A stretch of DNA of 12,295 nt from CAZXYF01 sp964644705 (GTDB taxonomy: Bacteria > Planctomycetota > Brocadiia > SM23-32): contig CAZXYF010000088.1 in assembly GCA_964644705.1 (NCBI GenBank), positions 1 through 12,295 on the forward strand, written 5' to 3'. Within the stretch, counting starts at the first letter, position 1, and each line of letters opens with the position of its first letter. Positions 7,464-12,295 of this stretch are shown here, piece by piece. The position numbers were made by a program, and so were the translations under genes. The notes beneath the pieces are model-generated. The model was not told where the DNA came from. It ran no database searches and saw nothing but the letters and a program-made list of their open reading frames with translations.

Positions 7464-8579
7464 TTATTCCGGCAATGGCCACTTTGTTTGTCGTGGCGGC
7501 GCCGATTCGTCCGATCCGATGTTTCCCGAGCGGTGCACCCGGTTGCCCGGCCCGTCGGACACGTATCGATCGATCTGCCGGAGCCGTTTGTCCATCCATC
7601 CGGGCTCCGGTCGTGCCGTTTTGCTTGCTTCGGATTTTGCGGGGTATATTCGGTAATGTTCTGCATACTGCGTCGGGGTCAGGTTCGGCATGATGACATT
7701 CGCTCCGCGTTGCAGCGCATTGCGGCGACCGTTTTGATCGTCGATCGTCGCCAGTGCGGTTGTGGCCGGGATATTGGCTTCCGGGCACACGATTCGCGTC
7801 AGCGCCAGGGCTTTACTCGCCATCAGTTCGGTGGCGGGCACCTGTTTTCCCTTCTGTAGCGGAGGCAAATCATTGCTGAGTGGGGTTTGCCCGTTGGGGA
7901 TAAACGGCCCAAGACCGACCATGTCAACATCCATTTTTCGGAACAAATCAATGTCATAGACCAGAGATTCGTAGCTCTGACCCGGGATGCCAATCATAAC
8001 GCCCGTGCCGATTTCGTAACCCATGTCTCGCATGTTACGGAGTTGTTCGAGTCGGAAGCGCAGGCCAGTCGGGGCATCCGGGTGAAGATCCGCATACAGG
8101 CCGAGATCAGAAGTTTCAAAACGGAGCAGATACCGGTCGGCGCCGGCCTCTCGCCATTTTGCCAGATGATCTTTCGGTTGTTCGCCCAGTGAAAGGGTCA
8201 CGGCCAGCTCCGTTTCACTTGTGATCGTGCGAATGACATCCGCGATCTCGCCCGGATCCAGCGCGGGATCCTCCCCGGATTGCAGCACAACGGTGCCGAA
8301 TTCCAGTTGTGCGGCCCGGCGACTGCGCTCCAGGATTTCCCCCGTTGTCATGCGGTAACGGGTGATTCGGTCATTGGGACAGCGAAGTCCGCAGTACAGA
8401 CAAGGGCGGCGGCAGTAATTTGAGATCTCAATCAGACCTCGCAAATGGACCCCATCGCCCACAACCCGGTTACGCAGGTCGTTGGCGCGATCCCACAGCT
8501 GCGTCAATCTGTCGGGATCCTCCTCCCGCAGCCATCTCAATATTCGATGGGCTCTGAGACCGGTATCATGTAACGGCAT
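7464..8579 (-). CDS. hydE: [FeFe]-hydrogenase H-cluster maturase HydE (radical SAM)
   Basis: The protein has 371 residues. The radical SAM motif is C56-x3-C60-x2-C63 (NYCRRPCLYCGLR). Other HydE/BioB-like features follow: LQSGEDP near residue 100, RYLLRFETSD near 150, and GTGVMIGIPGQSYE and GLGPFIPNGQTP between about 190 and 230. HydE acts on the precursor of the 2Fe subcluster, together with HydG and HydF. No Cys is found after about residue 285, so the second Fe-S cluster seen near the C-terminus of some HydE proteins is absent; it is not conserved across the family. The C-terminal 30 residues are low in hydrophobic residues and probably disordered. The start is supported by GGGAGG 6 bases before the ATG, and the gene overlaps the end of hydF by 14 bases. 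BioB and PylB are related, but the neighbours make HydE the clear choice. Confidence 0.95.
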   Translation of the reverse strand: MPLHDTGLRAHRILRWLREEDPDRLTQLWDRANDLRNRVVGDGVHLRGLIEISNYCRRPCLYCGLRCPNDRITRYRMTTGEILERSRRAAQLEFGTVVLQSGEDPALDPGEIADVIRTITSETELAVTLSLGEQPKDHLAKWREAGADRYLLRFETSDLGLYADLHPDAPTGLRFRLEQLRNMRDMGYEIGTGVMIGIPGQSYESLVYDIDLFRKMDVDMVGLGPFIPNGQTPLSNDLPPLQKGKQVPATELMASKALALTRIVCPEANIPATTALATIDDQNGRRNALQRGANVIMPNLTPTQYAEHYRIYPAKSEASKTARPEPGWMDKRLRQIDRYVSDGPGNRVHRSGNIGSDESAPPRQTKWPLPE

Positions 8580-9810
8580 AATTGTCCTCCCTGGTTGTCA
8601 GGGCCTCCCGTCCTTCAGGGAACGGCTCAAGGGCCCGTTCAAAGATTTCGTTACTCCGCGCGATGACCAGCCCGTAGTTGGATATCGGGACTCCCGCGCG
8701 GCGGCAGTGCATGATGCGGTTGAGCATCTCCCGGCGGTTGAACATACAGGCTCCGCAGTGGATCACGATCTGATAGGTGTCCAGATCGTCGGGGAAATCA
8801 TGGCCCTGAAAGGTGGTGAAATCCAGGTCACCGCCCACGTACTGTCGCAGCCATCGCGGAATTTTGACCCGTCCGATGTCCTCCTCGATCGGATGGTGGC
8901 TGCAGCTCTCGCAGACGAGCACTTTATCGCCCGGATTCAGATCGTCGATGGCGAGCGTGCCTTCCACCTGGGTACGGAGGTCGCCTTTGAAACGTGAGAA
9001 CAGGATGGAAAAGCTGGTGAGGGGGAGTTCCCTCGGTGTCATGTCGGCGACGGCTTTAAACGCCTGGCTGTCGGTCACGACGATGTCCGGTGGTTCGGCG
9101 AGGCGGTCGAGTGCGGCCCGGAGTTCACTCTCCTTCGCCACCATGCAGTAGCGGAACCCATCCAGCAGATCCCGTATGGTCTGCACCTGCGGGAGAATAA
9201 GCCGGCCCTTGGGTGCCTCCTTGTCGATCGGGATGACCAGCATGGCCATACCGTCTTCCGGAATCAGATCCGACAGGATGGGGCGGTCATTGACAAAATC
9301 GGCCGGGGCGTTGTCCAGCAGCGCCTGACGGAAATCCAGCACGCCTTCCCGTTCGGTGGCCACGGTCTGGACGATCGGGATGTCTCTGCCGGCCAGCCTC
9401 TTTATCAGTTTCGGCGGGGGTGTCCAGAGATCCACTTTATTGAGAACGGCGATGACAGGAACGCCCCGCTCACTGAGCTCATCCACAATGCCGTCCTCGA
9501 ACTCGCCCCACTGGCCGTCGCTGACCACCACGCCGAGATCCGTGCGATCGAAGGCGTTATGGGTCTTCTCCACGCGCATGGCCCCCAGGTCCCCGGCGTC
9601 GTCGATGCCGGCGGTGTCGATGAACAGCACCGGCCCGAGGGGTAGAAGTTCCATCGGTTTTTCCACCGGATCGGTGGTTGTGCCGGCGTGCTCGGAGACG
9701 ATGGAGACCTGTTGACGCGTGATGGCGTTGAGAAGGCTGGATTTGCCCACGTTACGCCGTCCGAATAGGCCGATGTGCAGTCGGAATCCTCTGGGGGTTT
9801 TTTGAGGCAT
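8566..9810 (-). CDS. hydF: [FeFe]-hydrogenase maturation GTPase/scaffold HydF
   Basis: The protein has 414 residues, the usual HydF size. The N-terminal GTPase domain shows the P-loop GRRNVGKSS (G17-S25), a switch I TTTDPVEK (44-51), DTAG (D65) and NKVD (N124-D127). A dimerisation region follows (about 175-280). The C-terminal cluster-binding domain has CxH (C303, H305) and HCGAC (H351, C352, C355), which matches the CxH...HCxxC pattern of HydF [4Fe-4S] binding. HydF holds the assembled 2Fe precursor and delivers it to apo-HydA. GGAG stands 8 bases before the ATG. The gene follows hydG by 30 bases and overlaps hydE. Confidence 0.97.
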   Translation of the reverse strand: MPQKTPRGFRLHIGLFGRRNVGKSSLLNAITRQQVSIVSEHAGTTTDPVEKPMELLPLGPVLFIDTAGIDDAGDLGAMRVEKTHNAFDRTDLGVVVSDGQWGEFEDGIVDELSERGVPVIAVLNKVDLWTPPPKLIKRLAGRDIPIVQTVATEREGVLDFRQALLDNAPADFVNDRPILSDLIPEDGMAMLVIPIDKEAPKGRLILPQVQTIRDLLDGFRYCMVAKESELRAALDRLAEPPDIVVTDSQAFKAVADMTPRELPLTSFSILFSRFKGDLRTQVEGTLAIDDLNPGDKVLVCESCSHHPIEEDIGRVKIPRWLRQYVGGDLDFTTFQGHDFPDDLDTYQIVIHCGACMFNRREMLNRIMHCRRAGVPISNYGLVIARSNEIFERALEPFPEGREALTTREDNYAVT

Positions 9811-9840
9811 GGGTCTGCTCCGTTTGGTTTGAGTGGTGCG

Positions 9841-11262
9841 TTAGAAATACAGGTCCCGGTCGTCGGTTTGCTGGATCCGCTCGAGCCGATCCCGCAGTTC
9901 ATCCCGAATATATTCCGGAACTTTAGACATTTCTCCGGCGATGAGCTGTTCGCCCACCGTCCGGGTTTCCGGCGAAGCGTAATCGACGAGGTATTCCTGC
10001 AGCGTGGAGAGCGCATTGGGTGTGCAGTATTCCTGGATGAAACCAGGTATGGCGTATTCCATGAACTCCTCGCCGGTCCGTCCCAAACGGTAGCAGGCCG
10101 TGCAGAAACTGGGCACGTAGCCATCTTCCATCAGTTCCCGCATGACATCATCCAGCGGGCGCACGTCACCCAGGCTGAACTGTTCGCGGTCCATCTGCTG
10201 TTCCTGTTCCACCGCGGTGTAGCCGCCGAGCTCGATGCGGCTGCCGGCATCGATCTGAGACACGCCAAACGCCATGACGTCGCGGCGCAGCTCTGGATTT
10301 TCGCGGGCGGTGAGGATCAATCCGGTGTAGGGCACGGCGATGCGCAGGATGGCGATGATGCGCTTGAAGTCGTAATCACTCACCAGGTGATCGTTTCCCA
10401 ATCCCACACCGGAAGCCGGGCGCAGGCGGGGGAAGCTGATGGTATGGCAGCCCACGCCGAACCGGTCCTGGAGGTGGAGGGCGTGTTTTACAAGTCCCAG
10501 CACCTCGAATCGCCAGTCATACAGGCCGAACAGCGCGCCCAGCCCGACGTCGTCGCAGCCGGCCTCGAAGGCCCGGTGTAATCCGTCCAGGCGCCACAGG
10601 TAGTCCGCTTTCTGAGTTCCGGGCGGGTGCATCGCTTCGTAGGTTGGGTGGTGATAGGTTTCCTGAAAGATCTGGTAGGTGCCGATGCCGGCCTCTTTGA
10701 CGATTTCGTAGCCCTCGTGGTCGAGCGGCGCGGCGTTGATGTTAACCCGGCGGATATCCCCTTTGCCCGTGCGGGTATCATAGACCTTCCGAACCCGATC
10801 GGCGATATGTTCGGGGGTGTATTCCGGATGCTCTCCCCAGACCATGATGAGGCGTTTGTGGCCCTGGCGTTCCAGCGCCTTGACCTCCTCGCGCATTTCA
10901 TTGGATGTCAGGGTGTGACGGACCGCGTCGGTGTTGGAGGCACGGAAGCCACAGTATCGGCAGTCATTGATGCATTTGTTGCCGATGTAGAGAGGAGCGA
11001 ATAGCACGATACGGTTGCCGTAGACCTCGCGTTTCAGACGTCGCGCCGCATCGAAAATCTCTTCCACCAGACCCGGGTCCGATGCTCGCAGAAGCACGGC
11101 CGTTTCCTCAACGGTGAGGGGCTCCTTGTCCATTCCCCTGGCGATGACATCGCGCACCCGTTGCGGGTCCGGATCGTCCATCTCCAGCAGGTTGTTGAGG
11201 TGATCATCATCGATAAAATCTTCAGCATGTGTGCTCAGTTGTTTGGCCTGTATCGTGCTCAT
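9841..11262 (-). CDS. hydG: [FeFe]-hydrogenase maturase HydG (radical SAM tyrosine lyase)
   Basis: The protein has 473 residues. The radical SAM motif is C97-x3-C101-x2-C104 (NKCINDCRYCGFRASN). The C-terminal C387-x2-C390-x22-C413 (SFCTACYRLGRTGEEFM) binds the second, auxiliary cluster. This CxxCx22C pattern separates HydG from its relative ThiH. HydG cleaves tyrosine to p-cresol and provides the CO and CN ligands of the H-cluster as an iron-carbonyl-cyanide unit. Family segments are seen at LFAPLYIGNKC, NINAAPLDHEG, QIFQETYHHPTY and SFPRLRPASG. The ribosome binding site GGAGGAG lies 8 bases before the ATG. It is the first hyd gene after rex, separated by a hairpin-containing spacer. Confidence 0.97.
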   Translation of the reverse strand: MSTIQAKQLSTHAEDFIDDDHLNNLLEMDDPDPQRVRDVIARGMDKEPLTVEETAVLLRASDPGLVEEIFDAARRLKREVYGNRIVLFAPLYIGNKCINDCRYCGFRASNTDAVRHTLTSNEMREEVKALERQGHKRLIMVWGEHPEYTPEHIADRVRKVYDTRTGKGDIRRVNINAAPLDHEGYEIVKEAGIGTYQIFQETYHHPTYEAMHPPGTQKADYLWRLDGLHRAFEAGCDDVGLGALFGLYDWRFEVLGLVKHALHLQDRFGVGCHTISFPRLRPASGVGLGNDHLVSDYDFKRIIAILRIAVPYTGLILTARENPELRRDVMAFGVSQIDAGSRIELGGYTAVEQEQQMDREQFSLGDVRPLDDVMRELMEDGYVPSFCTACYRLGRTGEEFMEYAIPGFIQEYCTPNALSTLQEYLVDYASPETRTVGEQLIAGEMSKVPEYIRDELRDRLERIQQTDDRDLYF

Positions 11263-11283
11263 TGAATTTACTCCTCCGTTCTG

Positions 11284-11314
11284 TCCGGAACGGGGTTAGC
11301 GGAACCGTTCCGGG
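11284..11314 (-). repeat. Strong hairpin between rex and hydG
   Basis: CCGGAACGG (11285-11293) and CCGTTCCGG (11305-11313) are perfect 9-base arms around an 11-base loop. The hairpin starts 7 bases after the rex stop and lies just upstream of the hydG ribosome binding site. No run of T follows on the minus strand, so a normal intrinsic terminator is unlikely. It may stabilise or mark a processing point of the mRNA, or partly attenuate transcription, so that rex and the hyd genes are made in different amounts (inference). Confidence 0.6.
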
Positions 11315-11320
11315 TTATTG

Positions 11321-11971
11321 TTATGGATCGTCTTCTTCGGTCTGGTGGCAGGCAAAATAGATCGTTTTGTCCACGAAAACGCCGAGATCGGCGGTTTCGA
11401 CATAAACATCATCGGGTGTTTCGAGACAGACGGGAGCGAGTGAAAGAATCCCCTGAATACCCGCTTCCACCAGCACATCGGCGACCGGTTGTGCGGCTGG
11501 AGTCGGAACCGCGAGGATTGCCACTTCGATCCCGCGTTGCTCCACGATTTCATCCATTTCGTCCACATGATGACAGTTCACTCCATCAAAATGACCACTT
11601 ATCTTGCGTTTGTCTTTGTCGAAGGCCGCCACGATGCGCATGTTGGGGCGATGATTTGCAAAAAACGACAGTATCGCGCGGCCAAGATTCCCGACTCCGA
11701 CCACACCCACCTTCACCGGGTGGGGCGCGTCCAGAAAGTCCTGTATGCCGTCCAGCAGTTTCTCAATATCGTATCCATGCGCAGCGGTGCCGTAACCGCC
11801 AACAAGCATCAGGTCCCGCCGGACCTGGGCTGAGGTCGCACCGGCGAGCTCGCCCAGGCGATGGGAGAACACATGCGTCTCGCCCTCATCCAGCAATCGG
11901 CTCAAAACAGCTCGATACATACTGAGTCGTTCAATCGTCCGTCCCGACGGCTTACCTTTGTCTTTCGCCAC
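11321..11971 (-). CDS. rex: Redox-sensing transcriptional repressor Rex
   Basis: The protein has 216 residues from GTG at 11971. The N-terminal winged-helix region (about 10-75) contains RTIERLSMYRAVLSRLL, VFSHRLGELAGATSAQVRRD and GGYGTAAHGYDIEKL. The Rossmann domain follows, with the glycine-rich NAD(H) motif VGVVGVGNLGRA at about 88-99, and ends with a C-terminal helix (DLGVFVDKTIYFACHQ) of the kind that swaps between subunits in Rex dimers. Rex leaves DNA when NADH is high, which would open an H2-forming NADH-oxidising pathway. As first gene of the hyd operon it probably also represses itself. The frame opens at a GTG at 11998, but that would place the ribosome binding site AGGAGGG and part of a putative operator inside the gene. 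AGGAGG sits 7 bases before GTG 11971, so I prefer this start. Confidence 0.95.
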   Translation of the reverse strand: MAKDKGKPSGRTIERLSMYRAVLSRLLDEGETHVFSHRLGELAGATSAQVRRDLMLVGGYGTAAHGYDIEKLLDGIQDFLDAPHPVKVGVVGVGNLGRAILSFFANHRPNMRIVAAFDKDKRKISGHFDGVNCHHVDEMDEIVEQRGIEVAILAVPTPAAQPVADVLVEAGIQGILSLAPVCLETPDDVYVETADLGVFVDKTIYFACHQTEEDDP

Positions 11972-11982
11972 GTCGAACCCTC

Positions 11983-12000
11983 CTGTGAATATAAACACGG
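11983..12000. promoter_or_regulatory. Putative Rex operator at the rex leader
   Basis: On the minus strand the site reads CCGTGTTTATATTCACAG. It fits the Rex pattern GTGAA-N4-TTCAC with one perfect half (TTCACA) and one degenerate half (CGTGTT), and keeps the GTG-N8-CAC spacing. It lies about +13 to +30 from the expected start of the proximal promoter and just before the rex ribosome binding site. A bound Rex could block elongation or re-initiation. An overlapping AACAC-G-GTGTT repeat (11994-12004) adds symmetry. Confidence 0.5.
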
Positions 12001-12018
12001 TGTTATCTCAGTAACGCG

Positions 12019-12047
12019 ATCGTAGCGGTTGAGCTCTGAAATGTCAA
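12019..12047 (-). promoter_or_regulatory. Proximal sigma70-type promoter of the rex-hyd operon
   Basis: On the minus strand TTGACA (12042-12047) is followed after exactly 17 bases by TACGAT (12019-12024). The -35 box is perfect and the -10 box matches TATAAT at four of six positions. The expected transcript start is near 12012, giving a leader of about 40 bases to the rex GTG. It is the best promoter in the window and is correctly placed for the operon. Confidence 0.75.
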
Positions 12048-12078
12048 GGCGGAAACTGGCATAAAGCGGGGTAAATTA

Positions 12079-12103
12079 GGATGCGGACATTATATGCATC
12101 CGC
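12079..12103. repeat. Inverted repeat around the distal -10 box
   Basis: GGATGC (12079-12084) and GCATCC (12096-12101) form perfect 6-base arms with an 11-base loop. GCGGA (12083-12087) and TCCGC (12099-12103) give an alternative pairing. The loop contains TATAAT on the minus strand. It could be an operator for an unknown dimeric regulator or a chance repeat. Confidence 0.35.
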
Positions 12104-12117
12104 TAAGCCATTGTGCA
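12089..12117 (-). promoter_or_regulatory. Candidate distal promoter of the rex-hyd operon
   Basis: On the minus strand TATAAT (12089-12094, perfect -10) is preceded after 17 bases by TGCACA (12112-12117, four of six matches to TTGACA). The transcript would start near 12082, upstream of the proximal promoter. The -35 box overlaps a TGTGC-AG-GCACA inverted repeat (12112-12123), and the -10 box lies in the loop of a GGATGC/GCATCC repeat. Confidence 0.4.
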
Positions 12118-12149
12118 GGCACAGGATACAGAGTATATGAATTCAATAG

Positions 12150-12165
12150 TGTGAACGACATCACA
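12150..12165. promoter_or_regulatory. Palindromic operator TGTGA-N6-TCACA (Rex- or CRP/FNR-like)
   Basis: TGTGAACGACATCACA has perfect 5-base arms at 6-base spacing. This is the CRP-family core and also resembles the Rex site TGTGAAC-N3-TTCACA known from actinobacteria. It is centred about 75 bases upstream of the distal promoter's expected start and about 145 bases upstream of the proximal one. With rex next to it, Rex is the simplest candidate, but a CRP/FNR-family activator fits equally well by sequence. Confidence 0.5.
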
Positions 12166-12201
12166 GCGCGATAAAGATAACGCAGAAGCGTCGGATCGGT
12201 G

Positions 12202-12217
12202 TGTGAAACATTTCTGT
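12202..12217. promoter_or_regulatory. Degenerate Rex-like site
   Basis: TGTGAAACATTTCTGT matches TGTGAA-N4-TTCACA at the left half and the first three bases of the right half (TTC). It is weaker than the sites at 11983 and 12150, and I list it only because it is the third similar element in this region. Confidence 0.25.
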
Positions 12218-12295
12218 CGAACTACTATCCCGTATATTTCCCGATAGGTGAAACCTGAGTATTGACCTGACCAGGGCGCAGGCGTATGCCCGTGC

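Larger units (their letters stand above)
11999..12295. other. Gene-free regulatory region upstream of rex
   Basis: I see no gene in these roughly 300 bases; the stretch is clearly richer in A and T than the coding part. It holds the two candidate promoters and the inverted repeats listed separately. Whatever lies to the right of the window may be transcribed divergently, but this cannot be seen. Confidence 0.6.

Noticed and set aside
11284..11314. Intrinsic terminator after rex
   Set aside because: The hairpin is strong but no T-run follows on the transcribed strand, and hydG begins about 20 bases later with a good ribosome binding site.
12262..12290. Plus-strand TTGACC-N17-TATGCC as a divergent promoter
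   Set aside because: The -10 box matches only three of six positions and no gene is visible to its right before the window ends.
1..12295. Mobile elements, CRISPR arrays, tRNA or rRNA genes
   Set aside because: I looked for transposase motifs, regularly spaced repeats and cloverleaf-like or conserved rRNA segments and saw none.

Overview
The window carries one co-directional gene cluster on the minus strand. It is a complete bifurcating-type [FeFe]-hydrogenase locus with its own regulator, its own maturation genes and a sensory/signalling pair. In transcription order (right to left) the genes are rex (redox repressor), hydG, hydF, hydE (H-cluster maturases), hydC, hydB, hydA (trimeric NuoE/NuoF-type electron-bifurcating hydrogenase), a hydS-like gene (catalytic-type H-cluster domain fused to a PAS domain, active site altered) and a SpoIIE/PP2C-family phosphatase that runs off the left edge. 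No gene is visible on the plus strand. The long plus-strand open frames lie opposite the GC-rich hyd genes and show no family features.

Organism: a strictly or facultatively anaerobic bacterium that balances NADH and reduced ferredoxin by evolving or taking up H2. The DNA is fairly GC-rich and has clear AGGAGG-type ribosome binding sites. The proteins are rich in Asp/Glu, which would suit a saline habitat. This does not identify a phylum, and none is claimed.

Layout: 1-998 partial SpoIIE-type phosphatase; 999-1111 a gap with an open frame in phase with hydS; 1112-2872 hydS; 2890-4914 hydA; 4961-6895 hydB; 6882-7400 hydC; 7464-8579 hydE; 8566-9810 hydF; 9841-11262 hydG; 11284-11314 a strong hairpin; 11321-11971 rex; 11972-12295 a regulatory region with no gene. 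Genes overlap or lie 17 to about 110 bases apart, so the set is probably one operon.

The regulatory region holds a near-consensus sigma70 promoter (TTGACA-N17-TACGAT), a second candidate promoter upstream with a perfect TATAAT, and several GTG-N8-CAC type inverted repeats that resemble Rex (or CRP/FNR-family) operators. One of these lies between the proximal promoter and the rex start.

How the genes would work together (inference): Rex senses NADH/NAD+ and controls the operon, including itself. HydE, HydG and HydF build the 2Fe subcluster. HydABC couples H2 to NADH plus ferredoxin. The HydS-like protein may sense H2 or redox state and pass the signal to the adjacent PP2C phosphatase. That output is the least understood part of the locus and the best candidate for new biology.
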